Part shown: positions 46,311-56,874 of the stretch, piece by piece
Numbering within the stretch: the first letter of the stretch is position 1
Layout of the letters: every line of letters starts with the position of its first letter
Assembly (NCBI RefSeq): GCF_017591425.1
Contig: NW_024467120.1
Location: 248,001 to 312,000 of the forward strand
Direction: 5' to 3'
Source of the DNA: Ochotona curzoniae
Taxonomy: Eukaryota; Chordata; Mammalia; Lagomorpha; Ochotonidae
Length of the DNA: 64,000 bases
Notes under the pieces: generated by a model
The model's database searches: none
What the model was told of the DNA's origin: nothing
The model's input: the letters and a program-made list of their open reading frames with translations, nothing else
Translations under genes and position numbers: made by a program

Positions 46311-46804
46311 CCATGAGAGACTAATGGGGTATTTTCTTTGGACAACTCTGCAGAGAAGGTGTGAGCCATGAAGCACCTGCAGACTACAATCAGGATACTC
46401 TGGGAAGCAAGCTGACATCACAAAACACTCTGATTAGAGGACTCACAGTACTGACAGCAGGGCAGAGCTGAATGAATATGACGGGGGAAGAGATGGCATG
46501 CAGTATTACAGGGCATGGGCTGATCATGCCTCCAGAAATGTGTGAAGAGAAGCAGGATTGGCACATATATGAATGTGCAGCTACAAGGAAGGTGATGTTG
46601 GTGGGATCAAGAATGTCTAGGCATGTGAATTTCAGGGTAACCAACTTCTATAAATCAGGATGACAAAAAGTGATGATGACACACAGAGCAGAGATCACTG
46701 AGATTAAGATAGTAGCTCAACCATGTGCATTTATGTACTACAGTGTTCTTGCTGTTCTTCCACTTTTCCAGTTCTATGAAACCAGAGAAGCATGTGACCT
46801 TTGT

Positions 46805-46824
46805 TCATTTGTCTTTCCCCAAAG
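46805..46824 (+). promoter_or_regulatory. Possible 3' splice site of a 5'-untranslated intron of the V1R gene
   Basis: A pyrimidine-rich stretch ending in CCCCAAAG at 46824 lies 32 bases before the V1R start codon. V1R genes usually have the whole coding region in one exon with introns in the 5' UTR, so this position fits. Not proven. Confidence 0.4.
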
Positions 46825-46855
46825 GTTTTCCTGCTCTGGTCCACGAAGGTGCAAG

Positions 46856-47758
46856 ATGATCTGGAGTAGCTTCATCCAGAGAGCAATCTTCCTTTTTCTT
46901 ACTGGACTTGGCATTGGAGGGAATTTGTTTCTGCTTGTGAAACATGTGCACATGATTGTCATAGCTCCTGGGAAAAAGGCTACAGATGCTATTCTCATCC
47001 ACCTGGCTTTAAGTAACATTATGACACTTTGTGCCAGAGTAATCTCAGTTACATTATCAGCTTTTCTTCTCAGTAACTTCCTAGGCAATATTATATGTAA
47101 AATTGTGATTTACCTCAACAGGGTGGCTCGAAGTCTCTCCATCTGCACCACCTGCTTCCTCAGTGTAGTCCAGGCCATCACCATCAGTCCCATGAATACC
47201 TTGTGGAGAAAGTTCAAACCACAAACTGCATGCCAGGTTCTTCCCCACCTCCTTCTCTTCTGGGTCTTTAGCTTTCTCATAAGTTCTAACTTGCTCCACT
47301 ACATCACAGCAGTCAACAGCACGAATGAGTCTCAATTTAGAACATACATTGGATTATGTTACATGCTGCCAGCTCCACAAATGGTCAGATGGCTCTTCCT
47401 CTGCCTCATGACTCTCCGGGACCTCACCTTTCAGACTCTCATGGGCTGCAGCAGTGGGTACATGGCTCTCTATTTGTACAAACATCACAAGCATGTCCTC
47501 TATCTCCAGAGCTCCAGATATGCCAAATATCCCAGGCCAGAGATCAGAGCCACTCAGATTACTCTCATTCTCATGACCTGTTTTCTGTTCTTCTATTGGA
47601 CAGATTTCATTTTGTCCTTCTACATAGGAATCACATTGTCAGAAGAATCAGCAACATTAAATACTAAAATGCTTCTTGAAGTTGGTTATACCAGCCTCAG
47701 CCCCTTTATCCTGATCAGCAGGGATGCCAAACAGGTGAAATGCTGGTTTATTCACTGA
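46856..47758 (+). CDS. Vomeronasal type-1 receptor (V1R), intact
   Basis: An uninterrupted 300-codon frame encodes a seven-helix pheromone receptor of the V1R family. Such receptors act in the plasma membrane of vomeronasal sensory neurons and couple to G-alpha-i2. I chose the ATG at 46856 (MIWSSFIQ), because V1Rs start just before helix 1. The frame is open upstream to 46670 (62 more codons), but that part has no V1R similarity. Helices lie at about residues 8-30, 45-65, 81-108, 130-149, 176-206, 232-256 and 270-288. Family marks are LIHLALSNIMTL in helix 2, RVARSLSICTTCFLSVVQAITISP in helix 3 and intracellular loop 2, and GYTSLSPFILISRD in helix 7. Cys81 and Cys168 form the expected loop disulfide. 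Asn154 (NST) and Asn157 (NES) are glycosylation sites in extracellular loop 2. No second V1R copy or fragment is seen nearby. The ligand and orthology group cannot be told from sequence alone. Confidence 0.96.
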   Translation: MIWSSFIQRAIFLFLTGLGIGGNLFLLVKHVHMIVIAPGKKATDAILIHLALSNIMTLCARVISVTLSAFLLSNFLGNIICKIVIYLNRVARSLSICTTCFLSVVQAITISPMNTLWRKFKPQTACQVLPHLLLFWVFSFLISSNLLHYITAVNSTNESQFRTYIGLCYMLPAPQMVRWLFLCLMTLRDLTFQTLMGCSSGYMALYLYKHHKHVLYLQSSRYAKYPRPEIRATQITLILMTCFLFFYWTDFILSFYIGITLSEESATLNTKMLLEVGYTSLSPFILISRDAKQVKCWFIH

Positions 47759-48009
47759 GAATTCAGGAAAATATTTTCCATACTAACTTCCACAGTAACA
47801 AAATTATCACTTCATGATTTTTTAATACAGCAAAACCTCTGTGATACCCAAGTTAAAAAGGTTATAAAAATAGTGTCCTTGCATGCAAGCACAAGACAGA
47901 ATCAGATCTGATCAGAGAAAACCTTGGAGAGGAAATTTCAGATATTCATGAAAGCTTGACTGCAGGAAGGATGTGATATTCAGTTAATCATTATAATCAC
48001 TAAGCGGGC

Positions 48010-48015
48010 AATAAA
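48010..48015 (+). terminator. Candidate polyadenylation signal AATAAA for the V1R gene
   Basis: The first AATAAA after the stop codon, 252 bases downstream on the same strand. A reasonable 3' end, but untested. Confidence 0.4.
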
Positions 48016-48888
48016 ATTAGGAATATATGTATACTTTGACTCAGAAATCATGTTTTGTTTAGAAAAAAGAATTATGTCTATTCTCACATGAGAAGTGATG
48101 CATGTCCTCAGGGTCAGTGTCTTTTTAAATAATAACAAGCAGCAGCACACACACCCATCAGGATGAGACTGGGTCCAGTGCATCTTGCTGCATCACAGAG
48201 TGGAGTGACTTTAGGGGGATGGGAAGTTCTCCATGTACCAACATGCACAAGCTCCCCTGAGAGGAAGCATTTACAGATCAAATCACAAAATCACTCATTG
48301 ATGTGCCTCTGTTTATACAGAAAAACAAGAAAGATGACTTGCATATTTCTGAAAGACACCATATGTGTGGCAGTGCATGACCCAAAGGGCAAATGAAATT
48401 TTATTTTCTGTTCACAAAATTTTCCATGAGTCATTCTTTTTTAATTTTGTTAAAATCTTGTTTTTAGAAGTATTTGCATATTTGAAAGGGATGCATGTCC
48501 ATGTGGACCTCAAATTAGGGTAAGGGAGATCAAGACATAGAAGATTAGAAGATGGAAGATGATGGAAGATGGGACAACTGTTTCAGTTCTTTTTTTTTTT
48601 TTTTTCCTTCTGGCTGTGAATTTGCATCAGTACCTGAGAATATGGAATGATCTTTTATGATGCTTCAGAGACTCTGGTTTGCAGAGAATGCTTTGAGGGT
48701 GTTACTTGAGTGTATTGATACTTCTGAGATATTGCCAGTTTCATTGCTGCAGGGTTGAGCAAACCTTTCCAAGATCTATTAACTTATTGCATCTACAGAC
48801 GAAAACACCTGCTGCAAAGCTTGGCCAGGAGAATGGTTTATTCTTTTCTGATTTCCATCTTCTGAAATGGCAGGTATTGTGCCCTGCT
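48016..48888. other. Unassigned DNA
   Basis: Contains a T16 run near 48591-48606 and a short 'gaagatggaagatgatgg' repeat at about 48545-48565. No gene recognised. Confidence 0.4.
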
Positions 48889-48889
48889 G

Positions 48890-50590
48890 GTTTAGATAAA
48901 CTGCCTGTCGTGACTCCTAAGGCATCTGGGTATGATGTCTACTGCACAGGCATAAGCAGTTGAGGAGGCACAGCCTTGATATGTGCACTCCAATGTTGGA
49001 CAATGTATATTGTGATTTTCGCTGTGGCTTGGATTTGAGTCCAGAAATCGAAGTGGAGTCCCCCCAAGAAATTTGGCTACAGGTGACTTCAGACCTGACC
49101 TATGGGTTCCAGCTAGTGCAAGGTCCACCAGTTGTACCAACCAACACACATACAGGTGGATGTATCTGCCCAATCAGCTCTTCCCCTGCCCCATCTCATG
49201 TGAAATGATAGAGGCTACGGCATAGCCCAGTCTAGCCCATTCAACCATAGTCCTAGTCTTCATGCATATCAGTGGGTGCCTCAGCTCCATCAAGATGACT
49301 CCTAGCTACCCCCAACAAGCCCATCCATCACCCAGTTTTCTGTATGCATGAGGCCCAAAGCTGGCCTGGTTCACCTCCAGAACCAGCCCACACAGCAACC
49401 AACAAGTGCTATAGCTCTGGCCAGATCTGCCTATCCCCAATTCCAGTTGTCACATTCACAAGTGGAAGCAGCAGCCTAGCAGGGGAGTTCCCAAAGTTCC
49501 CCTACCAGGCCTGCTCCCAACCCTGGCTCTTGTGCATGTCAGTGAGTACTACAGCTCTGTTTGGCATGATCTGCTCTGTCCCAGCTTTTGCATGTGCTGG
49601 GAAAGGGAAGGAGGTTCTAGGGATTGGCCAAACCTAGACCTCCACCAGCGCCAGGCTCCCATTAATGTTGATGTGTTCTGCTGTCCAGACTGTCTCCACC
49701 CATCACCACCTCCAGCTCTCATGTAAGCAGGTAGGTACATACTGCAGTCCCACGTGGGCGAGATCAGAATATGCCTCTAAATAATCCATCTCTGTCGCTG
49801 TCCCGCAGCGACGAACTTGGTGCACGGAGCCGATAATAACACGCATGGACCCTGACTGATGGTCAAAGCCGAAGTTTATTAGGGGCATCAGACTTTATAC
49901 TCTGAAAGTCCGTATTGGGTAGGGGAGGAAGTATCGAGCTCATAAACAAAACCATCAACTGTTTTCGCACTCTAGATTAGAATTCCTTTAGTCTTTACAT
50001 CATGCTAGGTGTTCTCATTTACATGCTGTTTACTCAACCCGTGGGAACTATCTCCCAACAGGTATGCAAGAGATAGCCATTTGGTCGTTTTCATGCAAAT
50101 ACTGCCCAATGAACTGTAAACCCATGCTCGCTGGCCTTCCAGGCTCACAATGTCCTCCTACACATCTCCAGACCTTGTTCCCTGGCTATCGTAATGGGTG
50201 CTTCAGGCCAGCCAGACTTGGTTCATCCACTGCACCATCACTTCTGGGCAGTTCCTCTAGCCCAGTGTAGGCAAGCATGCCTCCCAGCCCAAGCTTTCTC
50301 ATTGCACTGGTGAGTGACAGGGAATAATGCTTAGCCCAGCCCAGCTCTGCCACGTTGGTGGGTGCTTCAACTTTACCCAGACATGCCCTCTGGTTTCCAG
50401 CTTCTAGATAACCCTGTCTCAGCTCCCTTGCTTATTAGCAAGCACAATGACCTGATGCATGGAAGCTGCCATAAGTCACTCCTCACCTGTCACATGTGGC
50501 CTTGGGCACCCCAGACCTTCTTCCCTAAACAATCTGCAGCAACACCATCTTCCCCTTCTCCCACTCCTGCCAACTCTGCTGCAGTGTGCA
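48890..50590 (+). repeat. L1 5'-UTR-like block with irregular tandem units, plus strand
   Basis: Repeated phrases such as 'atcagtgggtgcctcagctc', 'caacaagtgctatagctctg', 'tcagtgagtactacagctct' and 'gttggtgggtgcttcaactt' are spaced about 75-110 bases apart, like those at 29860-31318. The solo LTR-like sequence at 49793-50060 interrupts it. Confidence 0.6.
49793..50060 (-). mobile_element. Solo LTR-like sequence 1 (class II-like), minus strand
   Basis: On the minus strand the 268 bases start TGTTGGGAGA and end CAGCGACA. In order they hold a TATAAA (49893-49898) and, 13 bases later, an AATAAA (49875-49880), followed by about 85 bases of U5-like DNA. The TGTTGGGAG start and the closeness of TATA and AATAAA suit an ERVK/IAP-type LTR. 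No clear target duplication flanks it (CCATCT against GGTATG), so the ends may be off or the copy may be a recombination product. No internal retroviral genes are present. Confidence 0.65.
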
Positions 50591-50596
50591 GCAGGT

Positions 50597-51225
50597 GATG
50601 TCCCTTTGTTGTATCCTACCTGGGCCTCTCCCCAAGAAGTATAGCCCAGACAAGTCTACTAAGCAGCTAAGTTTATTGAGGAGGCAGGTAAAACAACCAA
50701 GGTGTGGGTCAGCTGTCCTTTTCTTCAGAGAGTGAGAGTTAGATGGGTTTTTATACAAGGAGAATAATACAACTGTGGGAACCAGGTGGTTGGGCAATCA
50801 CAGGAGACTGCCCTGGGGACAACGGGTGGACAATATATAGGCTACAGCAACCCAGGAGACTGCCAATAGACAATGACTGGGCTTGAGCAGGAACAGGAGA
50901 TTGCCATGGGAACAATGGGTGGACAATGGGTAAGCTATAGCAATCACAGGAGGCCACCATGGGGACAATGTGTGGGAATGAGCAGCCACAGGAGGTAGTC
51001 ACGGGAACAACTGGTGAAGAAATCACACAATATGGATTCCTGGAGCCAAAGTTTTCTAGCAGGGCATGTTAGTCAAGTGATCTGACCCAAAAAAGTAGAA
51101 AAAGGCAAAGCATTTATCTATAGAAGCATCAAGACAAGTTTAGTAAGCTTATGCTGGCTGAACCAGATTTTACACCAGGGGGCTTGGATGGCATGTATCA
51201 CACCCTTGAATCCCCCATCTCCATG
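50597..51225 (-). mobile_element. Solo LTR-like sequence 2 with tandem U3 repeats, minus strand
   Basis: The minus strand holds a TATAAAA box (50748-50755), then AATAAA 71 bases downstream (50672-50677), then about 75 bases of U5-like DNA ending near 'gacatca'. Upstream of the TATA box, CAGGAG anchors at 50801, 50853, 50894, 50947 and 50989 define alternating units of 52 and 42 bases. This layout (direct repeats, TATA, polyadenylation signal) is that of a gammaretrovirus-like U3-R-U5. The outer limit (about 51225) is a guess. No gag, pol or env sequence is visible. Confidence 0.6.
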
Positions 51226-51264
51226 CACAATAATTCCCCATATATCTTTAAAAAAAGAATGGAC

Positions 51265-51600
51265 GGGCCCGGCGCTGTGGCCCAGTGGCTAAAGTCCTCA
51301 CCTTGTATACGCTGGGATCCTATATGGGCACAGGTTCTAATCCTTGCACCCCCACTTCCCATCCAGCTCCTTACTTGTGGCCTGGGAAAGCAATCAAGGA
51401 CGGCCCAAAGATTTGGGACCCTGCACTCGTGTTGAAGACCCAGAAGAGGTTCCTGGCTCCTGGGTTTGGATCAGCATAGCATCGGCCATTGTGCCCACTT
51501 GGGGAGTGAATCATCGGATGGAAGATCTTCCTCTCTGTCTCTCCTACTCTCTGTATATCTGACTTTGTAATAGAAATAAATAAATCTTAAAAAAAAATAG
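51265..51600 (+). repeat. Young CSINE, plus strand
   Basis: The best-preserved head in the window: 'gggcccggcgctgtggccca' then 'gtggctaaagtcctca', 'gggatcctatatgggcacag', 'tgtatatctgactttgtaat' and an A tail. Confidence 0.95.
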
Positions 51601-51837
51601 AAAACCCTGAAGGTATAGTGGTGTATTTTACACAGATTTGGCATTGAACAGGTCAGAGTTAGTTACTTTTCTTGAGGTAATGTAACATTTCCCTAGGTAT
51701 AACCTAGGGGTGGTAGGAGGAAATTTTAAACAAATAGTAATTGATATTCTTTTTGAAACATCCACACAAATGATGTGGTGAAAAATTTAATGATTTTTAT
51801 TTACACAATCATGCCATGTATGAGTACTGTGTTTGAA

Positions 51838-52049
51838 AAGATATCCCTGGTAATGGTCAGAGAAAACAGTGGAAGATGGTCCCTGTGACCCACACAGAAG
51901 ACCTGGTTGAAGTTCCTTCCTGGAAGGCATCTGGATTAGTCCTGACACTTGACAGCATCTGGGAAGTGAACAAGTAGATGGAAGACCTCTTCCCCTCTTT
52001 TTTCGCTTAACTGCTCTTTCAAAAGGCAAATAAATAAATAAATCTGACA
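51838..52049 (+). repeat. Old CSINE, plus strand (3' part)
   Basis: 'cagtggaagatggtccctgt', 'tctgggaagtgaacaagtag' and 'aataaataaataaatctgac' lead straight into the GAAA tract, which probably grew from the SINE tail. Confidence 0.65.
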
Positions 52050-52057
52050 GAAAGAAG

Positions 52058-52124
<67 letters not shown>

Positions 52125-52128
52125 AAAA

Positions 52129-52167
<39 letters not shown>
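52050..52167. repeat. (GAAA)n microsatellite
   Basis: About 118 bases of GAAA with a GA interruption near 52080-52095. It causes the Phe/Leu/Ser-rich frames on the minus strand. Confidence 0.97.
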
Positions 52168-52177
52168 CATTTATGTA

Positions 52178-52490
52178 GGCCTGGCACAGTAGTCTATTGG
52201 CTGAAGTCCTGTGACTTGCATGAACTGAGATCCCACATGGTGCCAGTTGGTGTCCCAGATGCTCCACTTCCCATACAGCTGCCTGCTTGTAGCCTGGGAA
52301 AGCAGTGGAGGAAGGTCCAAGACCTTGATGCCCCACATCTGTGTGGGAGATCTGGAGGAAACTCCTGGCTTCTGGCTTTGGATCACTGTTGCAGGAACTT
52401 GGAGAATGTACCATTGGGTGGGAGATCTTTATTTCTATCCTTCTCCGTAAATCTGACTTTCTAATAAAAATAAAGAAATCTTTAGAAAAG
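52178..52490 (+). repeat. CSINE, plus strand
   Basis: 'aggcctggcacagtagtcta', 'tgagatcccacatggtgcca', 'gcctgggaaagcagtggagg' and 'aatctgactttctaataaaa' with an A-rich tail. No clear target duplication. Confidence 0.88.
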
Positions 52491-53088
52491 TATATACACA
52501 TATTTCAAAATGTCTTAAAGTATAGATTATGTGGATTATCTAAAAACAGAGTTTCCAAAACTGACAGAGAAACTATAAAATCTAAATATTGTATTACTAA
52601 AAAAGTAAATTTAAACCTGCAAAAACTAAGAATTAATAAAATCTAATCCCAAGGAGACACCCTGGCTTGTGCAGTCCTGAGTAATTGAAACAGAGTGTTG
52701 GACGTTTCCTCCTTAGTACCTGCTGTTAGAGACAACCTTTTAATCCCTTCTCTGTAGTGAGCCTGTCTCTGATTCTAGGGTATTTTTCACTGTAAAGGAA
52801 GTGAGGAAGCACATGTCTGCCAATTGACAGAGGATGCCTTCCCTTCAGAATTCATGCAAAAGACATAGTGGCAAAACCACAAGCTCTGTTTGACATCACA
52901 CAGCTTGTACTTGAGTGTGGTGTAAACAGCTCTCATATCCAGAGTGAGGGCGAGTGTGAAGGAAGCTCTGCTGCCTTGGCACAGAGGAACCCTGGGTGCT
53001 GCAGACCCTTCCTCAGACCCTGCAAGATCCCTCTAGGGTGAGGCGTTAGTCATGAGCACTTCTCCTAGAACATATTCCTTTATTGATT
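52491..53088. other. Unassigned intergenic DNA
   Basis: No gene or repeat recognised. Confidence 0.4.
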
Positions 53089-53089
53089 A

Positions 53090-53395
53090 AAAAAAGGCAG
53101 AAATGTGAATATTCTAATGCTTGACTTACATGTTCAAATGAAGGGATATGAATGGCAAAATTATTTTCTGTGTCTATACCTGCAATGCCATGATGAACTT
53201 AAATAGCAGACTGTTAACCTTGTAACTGCTACTAATGAAACAAATTACTATAATATTATGGGGGAAATAGTGAGGGGTACACGGAGAGGCAAAAAGGGGG
53301 AGAGAAAGAGTGGAATACATATACCTATACAAATGCATTATGGAAAATATCAGAAATGAATTTTAAAAAGAAAAAATTTATTTTAAAAATATTGC
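53090..53395 (+). repeat. L1 3'-UTR fragment, plus strand
   Basis: 'tatacctgcaatgccatgat', 'cttaaatagcagactgttaa' and 'gggggaaatagtgagg' match the L1 3' ends at 12515-12740 and 22300-22490. Confidence 0.65.
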
Positions 53396-53539
53396 CTGCA
53401 GAAGAATATGGAGGGGATAGAATTCCAGTCACAGATTATGGCAAGTTACTTTAAGTCAGCATTAAGCATAGCTATTTAGATTGTACATTCCTACTGGAAT
53501 TCATTCTAATGAAAAAAGTAATCATGAAGTTATCATTTT

Positions 53540-53850
53540 ATTTAAGAATGTATTTTTTTGATGGAAAGGCAGATTTACAGAGAGAAGGAGAATCAGAATG
53601 GTACATCCACTGTTTCACTCCCCAAGTGACTGCAGTGTCTGAAGTTGAGCCTATCAGTAGCCCAGAGCCTCCTCCAGGCCTCCCACAAGGCTGCAGGGTC
53701 CAAAGGTTTTGGGCCATCCTCTGCTTCTTTTCCAGGATGCAGGCACCTGGATGGGAAGTAGAGAAACCCAGACAGGAACCATTGATCTTATGGCATTCTG
53801 CTACCTGTAAGTGAGGATTTAGAAACTGAGCCATTGTGCCAGGCATCATG
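53540..53850 (-). repeat. CSINE, minus strand
   Basis: Complement of the SINE: 'gtttcactccccaagtgact', 'cctccaggcctcccacaagg', 'gggccatcctctgcttcttt', ending 'gccattgtgccaggc'. The 101- and 103-codon frames are the SINE. Confidence 0.88.
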
Positions 53851-54482
53851 AAATTCTGTTTAAGTGCTAATATAACATTATAATTCTGAAATAATAAATC
53901 AGAGAAAATATAAGTAGAGACATATACATTTAGGAGATATTAATGAAAATTCTGTAATCTATAATTTTCTACAAAGGGATGGTGAACACCTGACACATTC
54001 TTATCCTTCTAAAATAATACATATCCATTCTGCTTATGTCCATTACAAAGCCATAACTGGCATCGTCACAGCAAGGACACACTAGAGCCCAGAGGACAGT
54101 TCTGAATGTGTTCCCATAAACACTGTTAGATTTAATCTGGATAAACAGCTACTTACTGAAACGTGAGCTGAGCTGAGTCTGGGAGCCAGAAAACTGTCAA
54201 CAATGTGGTCTTGTCAGTATGGCAGAGATGCCACCACAGAGAAATATCAAGGGCTAAAACAAGTTCATTTAGTGTTGCAAGCAAGTAGAAAATGGTGGTC
54301 TAAGAATATAACCATTTTGTTAAACTGTATGAATACTTAAAACTCCACACTCTGAGCACTTGTTAGGTTAGTCTTCTGCTTAAGGGGAGCATATTACTCT
54401 TCCCTAGAGCAGGCAAATGGAGAAGAGTACCCCAGGCTAAGGGAAATTCACAGCAAGAGGATGACATCTGAATTATTTTTTT
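53851..54482. other. Unassigned intergenic DNA
   Basis: No gene or repeat recognised. Confidence 0.4.
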
Positions 54483-54484
54483 CA

Positions 54485-54690
54485 AAAAATTTTGATTGTA
54501 CATTTATTTGGAAAGCAAAGAGATCGAGAGAAAAAGAGAGATCAAGTCCAACCACCGTTTATTTCCTAATTGGCCACAACAGTGAGACAATGGCCAGGTC
54601 CAAACCATGAGTCAGGAACTCCATCCCCTTCCTGGATATCAGCAGTCACAGAGTCCTTCTGCCCCCTGTTGGGGTCCATGACATAGGAAC
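54485..54690 (-). repeat. Old CSINE fragment, minus strand
   Basis: 'tttggaaagcaaagagatcg', 'cctaattggccacaacagtg' and 'gagtcaggaactccatcccc' fit the complement of the tail half. The head half is lost. Confidence 0.6.
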
Positions 54691-55086
54691 TGACAAAAGC
54701 CACTTTCTTTGAACAGAGGCATTTGTAACTGACCTCCTCTTCTCTTACTGCCAACTGCAAGCTGTTGTTACTGTGTTCAAGGGTTCAATATGAACTCTGC
54801 CTCAGCACCTCCCAGCCTTGATGCAGCTCCCATTTTTCTTCACCATAAATAACTAGACTGGGAGTATATGCAGACAGGTCTATGGCTTGTGGGTGGCAAC
54901 TGCCCTGGAGATCTGTGTTAGGCACTGCTGTGGTCACATTCCTGAAGAAAGGACACCTGCCCTAAGAGAGAAACTGGAGAGAACAGAGGAAATCAGTGAG
55001 CTGGGTCACACAATGCAAGCACTGTGCAGTACATGGGGTGGACATGTGTGTGTCTTTATATGCTTCTGTCTTACTTTCAGTGTTTT
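54691..55086. other. Unassigned intergenic DNA
   Basis: No gene recognised. Confidence 0.4.
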
Positions 55087-55087
55087 A

Positions 55088-55400
55088 CATTGCTGCAATG
55101 AAACTTATTATGGAGGTACAGTTAACATAATATGTTGCATATGCTTAAGCAATAATGCTTTGATATGTGTATTTAGTTTGAAGTGACTACCACAATCATG
55201 CTTCATAATTTCTCTATTCAGAATTACCTTGCTATTTTTTTTCTTTTTTTGGTGAGAACAGTTAAAATCTGCCTTCCTAAAAAAATTCAGATGTACAAAA
55301 CAAAGAGAATATTATTGTCCTGTTCTACATTAAATCTCTAGAACCCATTCAACATTGGCTGAAATTTATACCATGTGTTTGAAACCATCCATATGCTCTT
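55088..55400 (-). repeat. Ancient L1M-type 3'-region fragment
   Basis: 'tggaggtacagttaacataa', 'agtgactaccacaatcatgc', 'ggtgagaacagttaaaatct' and 'ctacattaaatctctagaac' follow the order of the well-known old mammalian L1 3' region. Confidence 0.65.
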
Positions 55401-55409
55401 TAATAGCCT

Positions 55410-56870
55410 CCCCCCCAGCAGCTGCTGTAGACTGCTTCCATGGGCTGGCCAGAGCAAGGCTGTAGCACCCTTCAGCATTTGTGTGGGCCAAGTATAGGAC
55501 TAGGCCAGTTGGGCCAGGCCATAGCATCAAATCCACGCATCAGACAGGACAGATTGTAGGTCATGTCTGACTGGGATAGCCTGCAACACCTTCTAGCAAG
55601 AGAAGAAACAGTGGATAGTACATGCTAGTCTGGGACAAAACACATGTCAACATGCACAAGACCAATGGCAGGAAACAGGCTTGGTAGAGGAATTCTAGTG
55701 AATGACCTATTGGGCTGTAGCTCCCACTGGTGAACACAAGAGCCAGGGCTATAGCAAGAGTAAAGCTGCATCAATCATTGGCATGAGTGCGGGCTGGGTC
55801 TGGGGCAGGCCAGTCTGGGCAAAGCTCCAGAACTCACTGGTGATTGTGAGACCCAGAACAGGAACAGGAGTGCTAGGCCATGGCTCCTGTAGGGTCAAAT
55901 GAGAACAGGGTTTGGGTGTGGGCCAGACTGGGATAGGTTGGAATGGGTAGGTGAGAGTTGGGCTAGGCCTCAGTACCCACCAGTGAATACTAGGACTGGG
56001 GGCTGGCCTTGTTACTTTGGTTAGCAGATCCTTCATCATACATGAGATCCATTGATGGGGCAGGAATGGTAGAATTTAAGGATATCCTCTGCGGGTAAGC
56101 ATGAGAGCTGGAGACAGGTTGGGTGAAGCACTCATTGGCATATGTGTGGCCTGGGATGGGGATGGTTCTTGGTGAGCCAGTCTATAGAATACACTGGCAT
56201 GAGTGAAAGCCAGGAGAGTGTTCAGGCTGGGCTGAATACCTGCCAGTTCACATGAGGATTGAGGCAGGCCTGGCTGAGTTAGTCTTCTGCACCCACTCAT
56301 GAGAGCTGGACTGGAGGACAGGCTGGCTGAGCCAGGCTGCAGCACCTACTAGTGAATGCTATCTCAAATTGGGCCACAGCACCTGTTAGCATGTGCAAGA
56401 TCCAGTGCTGAGAGCACACCTAGTAAAGGGAACCTCCAGGACTTCCCTGCTGCACCGCTGCTTTCAAATGTGAGCGTGAGAGCTTGAGTTGGAGTGGGTC
56501 AATCTAGGTTGGATTAGATTGTACTGGACTGAGAGACACTCTGGAGCACAGAATGGGTGTTAGTCAGCTGGACTAGAGTCATGTATGTTTTGAGTGCAAT
56601 ACGCATTGTCAGACACAAGATCTGCTGACAGCATTCCTGATAGTGAAACTGGACACTCTGTTGCTACATTGTATCTATTTCTGGTGAGCACTAGAACCAG
56701 GGCTGTGTTTTGGCCAGGCTGGACAAGGCAGCTGCATATGTGAGTATATACAAGAGCCCGGTCTGGGGGCAGAGCAAGCTGAGTTGAACTGCAGCATATG
56801 TGGGTATTTACAAGAACTGGATGGGATGCTTGCTGTGAAATTCGTAGGTAGTCCTGGGATAGGCATACAT
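55410..56870 (-). repeat. L1 5'-UTR-like block with irregular tandem units, minus strand
   Basis: 'ggccaggccatagcatc', 'aggctgcagcacctactagt', 'gggccacagcacctgttagc' and 'gcctcagtacccaccagtga' recur every 70-110 bases. They are the complement of the units in the plus-strand blocks at 29860 and 48890. Confidence 0.6.
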
Positions 56871-56874
56871 AATT

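Noticed and set aside
45118..46644. Further V1R or olfactory-receptor pseudogene upstream of the V1R gene
   Set aside because: Short minus-strand frames there show no receptor motifs (no helix 3 or helix 7 signature).
49741..49792. Primer-binding site of a longer provirus ('cgcccacgtggg' near 49750)
   Set aside because: It lies about 35 bases beyond the LTR end and equally resembles SINE or L1 5'-UTR wording. No internal retroviral sequence follows.
51787..52501. Phe/Leu/Ser-rich frames of 127 and 160 codons on the minus strand
   Set aside because: They are produced by the GAAA microsatellite and flanking SINEs.
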